This document shows, one piece after another, positions 28,327 to 36,563 of a stretch of 56,821 bases of DNA. Location of the stretch: the NCBI GenBank assembly GCA_026397725.1, contig JAPLUI010000470.1:1-56821 (forward strand), given 5' to 3'. The stretch comes from Verrucomicrobiota bacterium (lineage in GTDB: Bacteria; Verrucomicrobiota; Verrucomicrobiia; Verrucomicrobiales; Akkermansiaceae). Within the stretch, counting starts at the first letter, position 1; every line of letters starts with the position of its first letter. The position numbers and the translations under genes were made by a program. The notes under the pieces were generated by a model that searched no databases, had not been told where the DNA came from, and saw nothing but the letters and a program-made list of their open reading frames with translations.

Positions 28327-31158
28327 TCATGACACTGACGGCTGGGTGCTGGTGGCTGGCAGATCTCCCCGCTCCACGAGGATCGCTTCGGCTTCGGCGA
28401 GGGTGATGCGGCGGCGGCCGTGGTGGAGCTTGAGGAAGCAGACTTGGCCGTTGGCCTGGGTGACCACGAGCGTGCCGTCCGCTTGGAGACATGGGGACTC
28501 TGAATCCGAGTCGGCGTTCCAGATTGCCAGGGCGGAAGGAAGGGTCTTGTGCCGAAGGCTGGCGGAACGAGATGTGGGGGATGCAAACCAGTCGCCGGAG
28601 ACACTCCCGGGGATCGTGAGGCTTGCACGCGCCTGTAGCCATTCCGGGCGTATTCTGTCGACTTCTTCTTCGGATACAACTTCGAGGCATTGCCCGGACT
28701 GCCCGTCCCAGAGCCGCAGGGTGTTGTCCCTCGCCCACGAGAGGATCCGGCCGTTCGCCAGCGCCAACGCGCCTTTGACATCCCCTGAATGCCCTTCAAG
28801 GACGGCGAGGCATTGCCCGGACTTCCCGTCCCAGAGTCGCAGGGTATTGTCGTTGTAGCTCGACCACGAGAGGATGCGGCCGTCCGCCAGCGCCAACGCG
28901 CCCTCGACATAATGTGAATGGCCTTCGAGGACGGCGAGGCATTGCCCGGACTGCCCGTCCCAGAGCCGCAGGGTTTCGTCCCACGACCACGAGAGGATGC
29001 GGCCGTCCGCCAGCGTCAGTGCGCCATAGACCCCACCTGAATGGCCTTCGAGGACGGCGAGGCATTGCCCGGACTTTCCGTCCCAGAGCCGCAGGGTTTT
29101 GTCCGTGGAGGCCATAGAGGCTCCTGCCCACGAGAGGATGCGGCCGTCCGCCAGCGCCAGCGCGCCAAGGACCCCATCATCGGAATGCCCTTCGAGGACT
29201 GCGAGGCAGGGACTGACTTGGACATGAGGTAGGCGGCGATTGCGCCGCAGCCAGAACCAGTCGCAGCGGCCCTCGGCCAGCCAGTGCTCGGCTCCGATGG
29301 TCATCGGGCTGTCGTCGGCGTGTTCGACGGCGAGCTGGAGGAGAATCCTGTGCGCGGGCCATTCAATGGTGCCGCGGCGGAGGATGTGGGCCTTCTCGCG
29401 AAAGAAGGCGGACCAGATCTCCAACCTTCGGGCCACTTCCGGCGGTGCCTGTTTAACCAACGAACCGTAATCGCTGGAAATCGAATCGAGCAAGCCGAGT
29501 TCGCACTTGCGCATCAGCCATGGGAAATCGGTTACAAGCCCTTCGCACTCCGGCCACATTTCCATGTCGGCCAGATGAGATGCCAGGTTTTCGAAGAAAT
29601 ACCCGTCGTGCGGGCCGGTGTGCCAACCGTCGGGGCATCTCTTCCCGTAGGCATCGACCAGGTTTTGGTGCAACGCCTTCGGCTTGCCCGCGACGCGAAC
29701 GGCGTAGTCGTGCAGCAGGTCGTGGAGCGAGACACGCCGCCGCATTTTGCCATCGGCGTCCGGCTTTTCATCGAGCCGGACGAGCGAGCGTTCGGCGAGG
29801 TTGATGAGGAGGTCTTCGGCATCGAGGTCGGCGAGGTGGCCGGTGTGGGACCAGAGGGTGGCGACGGCGGCTTCCGGCACGGGGCGGTCGGTGGCGAACA
29901 CGGACAGTTCGGCGAAGCGGTTTTGTTCATCCTCCGACAGGACTTCCACGCTGGCCTGCATGGCGCGCCAGATGCTCTGGTGTTGCTCGTTGATCGAGGC
30001 GCGGTCGGCGATTTTGTCGAGGTCGGCGCGACGTAGGCGTTCGAGCACGTTGCTGAAGTCGCCGCCGCGTTTTTTCGCCATGCCGCCGGACAGGGCGACG
30101 GCCAACGGCAGACAACCGCATTCCCTAACAACCTCCGACGCCTCGGGCGGCAGGGCGGAGCGTTCGCAGTCGACGGCGTCGGCGAGGAGTTGCAGGGCCT
30201 CGGGTTCGGTGAAGAGGGAAACGGGGACCAGTTCGCCGTGCAGGGCATGGAGGATGCCGGCGTCGCGGGTGGTCACCAGCATCCGGCAACGCGGGCCGAT
30301 CACGTCGAAGGTCTGGGCGTCGGACGACTGCCAGACGTCGTCGAGGACCAGCAGGACGGCCTCGGCCTGGAGCAGTTCGCGCAGCACGCCCTGGCCTTGC
30401 GGAATGGAGTCGAAGGCAGTATCGCCGCCGAGGTCCTTGGCCACGTCGCGCAGGCGGGCCAGCAGGTCGTCGCGGGTCAGTTTTTGGCCGCAGGAAATCC
30501 AGATGATGCCGTCGGGATATGATTGGCGGACCTCGCGGTTGCGGGCCAGCGCGGCGGCGAGCACGAACTTGCCGATGCCGCCCATGCCTTGCATGCCGAC
30601 CTTGGCGTCGGCGCTGGTGATGACCTGGGGTTTCTGGAGATCGACCAGCAGGGCGTCGCGCACCCGGCGCATCAGTTCGGGGCGACCGAGGAAATGCGGC
30701 GGCAGGCTGGGCACGGCGAAGAGCGCGCCGAGTTTCGGGTTCGGCTGGCGGAGGGAAGCTATTAGCTTGGCCAGGGCGGCGGGGTAAAGCGCGTCGTCGC
30801 GGAAGTCCTCGCAGTGGAGCAGGCCCAGTTCGCCGGGGACGCAGGTTTCATAATCGCCGAGCCGCAGGACCGGGGTGACGATGACGTGGTCGCATTCGAG
30901 GGCGAACTGCCATTCCTCGCGGACGTATGCGGACAACGCCGCCTTCGGCCCGCCGACATAGACCACGCGGTCCACCTCGGTGCGGATGGCGTCTTTGATC
31001 TCGTGGAGGAAGGTGAGGCCGCGAGACATCAGCGACTCGCGGTCGAACCACACGGTAAAACCGGCGGAGGTGAGATCGGCGTACAGGCGCTTCACGAACG
31101 CCTCGTCATCGCTGCGGGCGTAGGAGAGGAAGACGCGGGTGGAGGATGGGGGAGGCAT
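28327..31158 (-). CDS. TIR-NB-ARC-WD40 NLR-like protein
   Basis: A 943-aa protein with plant-NLR-like architecture. The N-terminal TIR domain (about 8-150) has VFLSYARSDDEAFVKRLY, FTVWFDRESL and LTFLHEIKDAI, including a candidate catalytic Glu for NAD+ cleavage. The NB-ARC domain (about 170-480) has MQGMGGIGKFVLAAALA at the P-loop, AVLLVLDDVW (Walker B), LVTTRDAG and GCLPLAVAL, then a winged helix. The normal Walker A Thr/Ser is Phe here, which should impair Mg-ATP binding. The C-terminus has four or five WD-type repeats of about 41 aa that are nearly identical (LAVLEGHS, then DGRILSW, TLRLWDGKSGQC). It probably triggers NAD+ depletion when the WD region detects an invader. Confidence 0.85.
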   Translation of the reverse strand: MPPPSSTRVFLSYARSDDEAFVKRLYADLTSAGFTVWFDRESLMSRGLTFLHEIKDAIRTEVDRVVYVGGPKAALSAYVREEWQFALECDHVIVTPVLRLGDYETCVPGELGLLHCEDFRDDALYPAALAKLIASLRQPNPKLGALFAVPSLPPHFLGRPELMRRVRDALLVDLQKPQVITSADAKVGMQGMGGIGKFVLAAALARNREVRQSYPDGIIWISCGQKLTRDDLLARLRDVAKDLGGDTAFDSIPQGQGVLRELLQAEAVLLVLDDVWQSSDAQTFDVIGPRCRMLVTTRDAGILHALHGELVPVSLFTEPEALQLLADAVDCERSALPPEASEVVRECGCLPLAVALSGGMAKKRGGDFSNVLERLRRADLDKIADRASINEQHQSIWRAMQASVEVLSEDEQNRFAELSVFATDRPVPEAAVATLWSHTGHLADLDAEDLLINLAERSLVRLDEKPDADGKMRRRVSLHDLLHDYAVRVAGKPKALHQNLVDAYGKRCPDGWHTGPHDGYFFENLASHLADMEMWPECEGLVTDFPWLMRKCELGLLDSISSDYGSLVKQAPPEVARRLEIWSAFFREKAHILRRGTIEWPAHRILLQLAVEHADDSPMTIGAEHWLAEGRCDWFWLRRNRRLPHVQVSPCLAVLEGHSDDGVLGALALADGRILSWAGASMASTDKTLRLWDGKSGQCLAVLEGHSGGVYGALTLADGRILSWSWDETLRLWDGQSGQCLAVLEGHSHYVEGALALADGRILSWSSYNDNTLRLWDGKSGQCLAVLEGHSGDVKGALALANGRILSWARDNTLRLWDGQSGQCLEVVSEEEVDRIRPEWLQARASLTIPGSVSGDWFASPTSRSASLRHKTLPSALAIWNADSDSESPCLQADGTLVVTQANGQVCFLKLHHGRRRITLAEAEAILVERGDLPATSTQPSVS
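28700..29215 (-). repeat. Near-identical WD-repeat coding units
   Basis: Four consecutive units of about 115-140 bp share a block encoding GQCLAVLEGHS and another encoding ALADGRILSW with few base differences. Such internal identity is expected of recently duplicated or concerted repeats. Confidence 0.65.
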
Positions 31159-31167
31159 GGGGTAAAA

Positions 31168-31228
31168 GCTGAAACGCTGAGAGCTGAAAACGCTGAAATG
31201 AAGAGGGGTGAAACGCCAAGACGCGGAG
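31168..31228. repeat. Intergenic spacer module GCTGAAA...AACGCCAAGACGCGGAG, copy 2
   Basis: AGCTGAAACGCTGAGAGCTG, then AAAACGCTGAAATGAAGAGG and GGTGAAACGCCAAGACGCGG AG. It shares order and spacing with 23923-23969. Shorter relatives (CTGAAATGCTGAAACG) occur at 28292-28312 and 32468-32484. Each lies just upstream of the start of a defence gene on the minus strand. Confidence 0.6.
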
Positions 31229-31350
31229 AAAGAGGGGAAGACTTGATTTATGAGTGATGATTGCTGATTTTTTGATTTTTGAATGAAGAGGAAGAGGATT
31301 GAAAGGCTGAAAGCTGATAGGAAGAGGTCGGAGGTCGGTCGGGTGATTGC

Positions 31351-31407
31351 CTGGAATTGCCTAAAGGCGCCTAAAGCTGACTAAAAGCCGTCTAAGGTGA
31401 TCTAGGC
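31351..31407. repeat. CTAAA repeats at 10-11 bp spacing
   Basis: CTGGA, CTAAA, CTAAA, CTAAA, CTAAG and CTAGG begin at 31351, 31361, 31371, 31381, 31392 and 31402. The period equals one helical turn. The array is non-coding and lies between the TIR and AlbA_2-like genes. Confidence 0.55.
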
Positions 31408-31454
31408 TTGATGGATCCACGGATTCTGGGGGCCGAAATGGTTTAGGGCGATTG

Positions 31455-31494
31455 GATTGCGTAAGATTGCGTAAGATTGCGTAGAGTTACGTAA
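31455..31494. repeat. Four tandem 10-bp units GATTGCGTAA
   Basis: GATTGCGTAA at 31455 and 31465, GATTGCGTAG at 31475, AGTTACGTAA at 31485. The last unit supplies the stop codon of the AlbA_2-like gene. Confidence 0.7.
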
Positions 31495-32314
31495 TGTCGC
31501 CGGTGCGATCATGGGTGCCGCCAACGGTTGGACCGAGCCTCCAAATGCCGGCACGGGTCCGCGAATCTGAACTAATTCGGCCCTCCCGGCGAAGCTTCTG
31601 AAGCAGGTTGTTGATCTTGTTTTCCTTTCGCTGGTCGTTCAAGACGTCGGACAGCTTGTCCAGTATGAGTCGGCGGAAGTCGGCGCGGGTGCCTTGGCCA
31701 AAGGTTTTGAGGTATTCGAGGATGAGGTCGCAGTAGTAGGCGTCGTCGAAGGCGCGATGGCGGATGTATTCGGCGGTGTCGCCGGTGGCAGCGGCCACGG
31801 AGGCGGCCACGTGGAGAGCGGGCTTACGGCCCTCGATGAGACCCTTGCGGCGGAGTGACTGCAAGGTTTCCTCGTCGGGCTCCAGGCCTTTTTGGATGGC
31901 GTCGAGGGCGAGGATTTCGAGCCATGGAAGGTCCTCGTTGGAGAGCAGGGCGCGGCTGTAATTTTCGTCGATGAAGCGGCCTTGGATGCGGAGGACGACA
32001 TGGGCGGGATCGGCGAGGTCGAAATCGGGCAGTGGAAAGAAGCGGCGGGCCTGGCCCTTGAACATGACATCGCGGATGCCGAAGCCCATGGTGTCGATCA
32101 TGCGCAAGTGGACCATGGCCTGAGCCAGGGCGCGGTTGCGGTAGCGGGTGGGAGTGCGGTTGGGGATGGAGTTGGCTTCATTGGCGAGGGCTGAGAAGTA
32201 TTTGCCAATGTCCGACGTGGAAAAATTGTCATTGGCCTCCTTGAACTCCACGCACTCGCCTTCCCATCCGGCGATGAGGGAATCAAGGGTTTGTTGGAGT
32301 GAGGGGGTGGGCAT
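31487..32314 (-). CDS. AlbA_2/Schlafen-like RecG-type protein with an internal deletion
   Basis: A 275-aa protein. Residues 1-46 contain GWEGECVEFKEANDNFSTSD and IGKYFSALANEAN, the start of an AlbA_2 (Schlafen-like) domain. The sequence then jumps directly to TPTRYRNRALAQAMVHLRMI DTMG, a segment normally found some 230 residues later in the ATP-binding/RecG-C region of this roughly 480-aa family. The remainder, with winged-helix segments and many charged residues, fits the C-terminal DNA-binding part. I infer an in-frame internal deletion near 32170. The shortened protein probably lacks the AlbA_2 core and ATPase-like parts. Family members are often annotated as transcriptional regulators or putative DNA-binding proteins and occur in defence loci. 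Confidence 0.65.
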   Translation of the reverse strand: MPTPSLQQTLDSLIAGWEGECVEFKEANDNFSTSDIGKYFSALANEANSIPNRTPTRYRNRALAQAMVHLRMIDTMGFGIRDVMFKGQARRFFPLPDFDLADPAHVVLRIQGRFIDENYSRALLSNEDLPWLEILALDAIQKGLEPDEETLQSLRRKGLIEGRKPALHVAASVAAATGDTAEYIRHRAFDDAYYCDLILEYLKTFGQGTRADFRRLILDKLSDVLNDQRKENKINNLLQKLRREGRISSDSRTRAGIWRLGPTVGGTHDRTGDIT

Positions 32315-32531
32315 GGGGGCGGATCAGAGGGTGGCTGGCAACAAGACATACACGCCCGGCACATCAACCGGCAAGCAGGATGAGGCTTGGAGCCGGAGAG
32401 TGCCGAACGGGGTGGTGTCGGAGGATTTGCGGCGGTGGGACATGGAAAGGGAAAAGGCTAAATCGCTGAAATCCTGAAAGGCTGAGAGAGGGAGAATCGT
32501 GAGGGACTATTTGAAGTAGCGTCGATTAATT

Positions 32532-33743
32532 CTATGGAATATATTGATCCAGCTTTCGCAGAAACTGCTGGATGAAATCCTCCAGGTTAGATTCTTCCTC
32601 GGGAAAGCGGAAGCTTCTTGTAGGCCAATTGTTGTTCTGGATTTCCGGGAACCAATCCTCTATGCCAAGGTCACGCAAGATACGCTTAGGAAGCGTCGTG
32701 TCGGAATCGTTTTGGTCCCAAAAGCTGACCAAGGTCTTGTCCATGGAGTCAGAGGTTATGTGAATTTTCAAGATGGATTGCGGGTTCCACCCCTTGACTC
32801 CTTCAATGCCCTCAACTACAACTATATTGTTCAGAGGCCACGCTTTGAAGAACGGACGAGGGTTCCGAAAACTGGTTTCCAAAATCCTTACGGTTCGGTA
32901 GCGCGCAAGCTCTCCCATGAGGGACTGGAGGGAAATGGCCGCCCCGCTCATTTTCGGGTCAAGCATCAGTTTGTAGAATTCTTCAAGTAGTGGTTTATTC
33001 ATGGCGTTCTTTCCAAGTCTTAGAATCAGATGACTGTATTGTTCGATGACATGGGCGACGTCTTTCTCACGGCAGGCCTGTATGCACGGCCAGATCCAAC
33101 CATGGTAGAGGTCGTTTTGGGCGTCCTGAAAAGCGGCAACCGGCTTCAGGAGTCCTTCCACCCTCGAACGCTCCTGCGGACTCCAGCCCTCCATCGCAGG
33201 AAGCTTTATTGAATCCAGCGTGAGGTATATGATGGCGTCGCACTTGTAGCCCCAATCGTCTTCCGTCTTTTCCAAATAGCGGAAAACCTGGCGTTCCATG
33301 TCGGGAGCACCATTAATCTTGTTCTCGACAATCACGGCCCTCTTGCTTGACGTGTCGTATAGGAGCAAGTCGATTTTCCCAGGCTCTCTCTCGACCTTAG
33401 TCATGGAGTAATCCTCGGGTCTCACATTGACGCTGTGTTTTTCACCAAGGAATTCAAGAAATTTGAGCAAAAAGAGGTTTCCCTGTTCGTGATCCCCCTG
33501 CGGATCGAGAATGGCCTTGAGAATGTCGCTGTGGAAATTCTCCCGGTGATAAACATCGGATACGAGAGCAAACGCGTTGAAGCCCAGACGCACAGATCTC
33601 TTTTCCATGTTTGCCCGGTAGCGCGCCGCGAGGGATCTAATTGACGGTGCGTTCAACAGTGTCAGAACGCGATCCACGAAGCTGCCGTTCATCTGGGCGA
33701 CGGCGCTGAGCAGGTCTCTTTCGTTGTTCAGTGGCTGCATCAT
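32532..33743 (-). CDS. PD-(D/E)XK nuclease family protein
   Basis: A 403-aa protein matching the PDDEXK_4-type nuclease family. FNAFALVSDVYHRENFHSDI precedes KAILDP. The active-site core is GKIDLLLYD followed by RAVIVENKINGAPDMERQ (Asp...Glu-x-Lys), then QVFRYLE. Such nucleases cut DNA in several anti-phage systems. Its start (33743, or 33740) overlaps the end of the SNF2 helicase gene by an ATGATG/TGA arrangement, so it is the third member of a coupled operon with the two helicases. The C-terminal half has no recognisable domain. An alternative is an ancillary nuclease of an independent system. Confidence 0.8.
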   Translation of the reverse strand: MMQPLNNERDLLSAVAQMNGSFVDRVLTLLNAPSIRSLAARYRANMEKRSVRLGFNAFALVSDVYHRENFHSDILKAILDPQGDHEQGNLFLLKFLEFLGEKHSVNVRPEDYSMTKVEREPGKIDLLLYDTSSKRAVIVENKINGAPDMERQVFRYLEKTEDDWGYKCDAIIYLTLDSIKLPAMEGWSPQERSRVEGLLKPVAAFQDAQNDLYHGWIWPCIQACREKDVAHVIEQYSHLILRLGKNAMNKPLLEEFYKLMLDPKMSGAAISLQSLMGELARYRTVRILETSFRNPRPFFKAWPLNNIVVVEGIEGVKGWNPQSILKIHITSDSMDKTLVSFWDQNDSDTTLPKRILRDLGIEDWFPEIQNNNWPTRSFRFPEEESNLEDFIQQFLRKLDQYIP

Positions 33744-36563
33744 AGGGCATGTGGAAGCAGAACATACACCCCCAGCACATCGACAGGCAGGCAGGGGGTG
33801 ACTTCGTAGCTGCCGATGTCGCGGGCGGCTTCGCGGACGCGGCGGTGGTCGGCGAGGAGGGCGTCAGCACGCTGGCGGGCGAGGCTTTCCAGGTAGGGGG
33901 TCTGGGACTGGAGGAAATCGAGGGTGGTTTGGATGTGCTGGGTGGCGGCGGCTTCGGTGAGGTTGGCGGCGGGTTCGGCGGCAAGGAGCGGGGCAAGATC
34001 GGCATCCGTGAGCCATTGCGGCTTGGCGCGGCCGGCGACGGCGAGGGTGACGCATTCCTCAGCCATCAGCGTGCGGGTGACATCGGCGGCGGCGGCTGGT
34101 GAGTTGGTGGCGCAGGCGCAGCACGAAGATGCTGGTGACGATGCTGACCGCGTTCGTGACGGTGGCGGCGCAACGGGCGGCGAGCGGGTGTTCCGCGCCG
34201 GAGAGCGAGTCTTCCAGCAAGGTGTCGGCCAACAGGGAGACAAGCGGGTGGGTGCGCTGGACATGGCGGGCACCGGGGACGGTGGCCTTGGGATCGAAGT
34301 AGATGGCAAGCGGCTTGGTGATTTCCTCAAGGGCGAGGCGTTCGCGCAGGGTTGGTGGCAGGTGTTGGGGCAACAGCTTCCAGGCGACTTTCTTGAAAGG
34401 TTCCAGGGGGGAATTCAGGCGGGCGCAGGTGTTGCGGACGAAGCGCAGGATTTCATCCGCGCCGCCGAGCAGGGCACGTTGTTTTTCCCATTCGGGGAGG
34501 ACTTCCTGCGGCTTCAGGCGGCGCTGTGCAAACTTGGTCCAGTTGGCCTTGGCGTTTTCCATGGCATCGTGCCAATGGGTGTCGAGCGTGGCGAGTTCGG
34601 GGCTGAGTTCGCTGAAGTCGAATTGCGTCTGATAGTTCTGCTTGCGGTTCTCTTTCATCAGGGCCGCCTTGATGAGGGCCTGATTGATGCGCTGTTCATC
34701 GGCGGGCAGCGGGACAAGCACGCCGAGTTCCTTGCGGATGGCCTCGGCTTTGCGCAGGATGACGTTGAGGATGAAGCCATCGACCGGGTTGTCCTGACCA
34801 TAAAGCATGGTAGCGCGCACCTCGGGTGCCTGCTGGCCGAAGCGGTCCACCCGGCCTTCGCGCTGCTCGTGGCGGGACGGGTTCCATGCCAGATCATAGT
34901 GAACGACGGCGGTGAAGAGGTGCTGGAGGTTGACGCCTTCTGATAGACAATCGGTGGCAACGAGAATGGGTTGGTCGGCCTCGCCGAGGGCCTCGACGCG
35001 TTCAAGACGTTCGTCGGAGGAATACTCGCCGGTGACGGCATCGACGGTGGCGTCCTTGAACTCTGCTGTTAGTTGCTGGGCCACGTAGCGCGCGGTGGCG
35101 ATGTAGCGGCAGAAGACGACAGGGCGGAAGCCATCCGCTAGGAGTTGGCGAAGGTGAATGACCAGGGCGGCGAGCTTGGGATCGCCCTTGGTGCCGGTGA
35201 GGCGCTGCGCGGTGGCGATGAGCTGGGTCAGCTTGAAAGCTTCCTCATCCATGGCGGCGGCGGGCTCAATGTCGCTCTGGGTGAGTTCGGCTCCGATGCC
35301 ATCGTAGAGGCGCTCTTCGTCGTCCCCGATTTCCAAATCCGTACCCGGTTCGAGTAGGATGGTTCCTGACAGGCGGGTTCCGAGTGCCCTGGCGGCAGCG
35401 GCGGGGGATGAGGAAACGCAGCGCAGCAGGGCCAGCGTGGCATACCAGATCATCCGTGCGTGCTGGCCTTGGGTCTCTTCGGCACGAGTGGCGAGGCCGA
35501 CACAGTAGTCGCGCACGTCGTCGAAGAACGCGCCCCACTCACCGGTCAGGGCATAGGTGATTTCCGTGGTGAAGCGGCGGGCAAAGATACTGGTGTCCTG
35601 CCATTCCTCGATATCCTTGCGCCGGCGTTGGACAAAGTGGCGGGCCAGTTCGTCGCGGAGTCCACCGCGTTGGACTTCAGCCTTGTCATCGCGGAGTCGT
35701 GAGAACTCCGGGCGCAGCAGGGAGAGAAGATTGTAGAAGGCATCGTTATCGCCGGAATGCGGGGTGGCGGTGAGCAGGATGAGATGGCGGTCCTCATCGG
35801 CAGCCAGTTTTTGCAGCAACTCGAAGCGGAGTTGTTTTCCCTGGCCCGCGGCAGCGCAGGTGTGGGCCTCATCCACGACGATGCAATCCGGCGCGATGGA
35901 TAGGAAATGTTCCCGGTGGCGTTCGCTCTTGATGTAATCGAGACTGACCACCACGAACGGATGCTGGTCGAAGAGACCGGTGCCGGGCGGCAGGGAACGC
36001 TCGACACGGCTGGCGCTGGCTGCGGTGAGTGCGACGGCACGGATATGAAAACGGTTTTCCAACTCCATCTGCCACTGGTCCACCAGATGCGGCGGACACA
36101 GGATGGCACAGCGGGTGATCTCGCCGCGATCCAACAACTCCCGCACAATGAGCCCGGCTTCGATGGTTTTGCCGATGCCCACGTCATCGGCGATTAGCAG
36201 ACGCACCACGGGCAGGCGCAGAGCCATCAGGAGCGGGACAAGCTGATAGGCCCGCGGCTCCACCGCGATATTGCCGAACGAGCGGAACGGACCCGCACCG
36301 TTGCGGAGTTTCAGGTGAATGGCGTCGCGCAGGAGGGTGGCGGCCTGGTGACTGCCATGGCGCGAGGGATCGGGCAGCGGGAAGACGGCGGCTTCCGGCG
36401 GGGTGAATTCCAGATCCGGAAGAATTAGGGCGATGTCTTCTTCGGAGCCGCCGAGCGGACGCAGTGAGAGTTCACCGGCTGTGGAGCCAGGCTGCACCAC
36501 CCACTCACGGCCACGGGCGCGAACCAGAGCGCCGGGAGAAAACTCTGCGAGAGTGGAGGTCAT
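33740..36563 (-). pseudogene. SNF2-type helicase (DrmD-like) with a frameshift near the C-terminus
   Basis: The ATG at 36563 gives an SNF2/SSL2 superfamily 2 ATPase: LVRARGREWVVQPGS at the start, Walker A DDVGIGKTIEAG, CPPHLVDQWQ, DEAH box VVDEAHTCA, LLTATPHSG, and C-terminal motif HEQREGRVDRFGQ. In the first frame the protein ends abruptly at 34059 in an Arg/His-rich tail. A second frame, joined at the CCGCCGCCGCC run near 34096-34108, continues with DVTRTLMAEECVTLAVAG and ends at 33740 with DVLGVYVLLP. One base added or lost accounts for it. Total length would be about 940 aa. The architecture resembles DISARM DrmD-type SNF2 proteins. The start overlaps the DUF1998 helicase stop by 4 bp. 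Confidence 0.78.
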
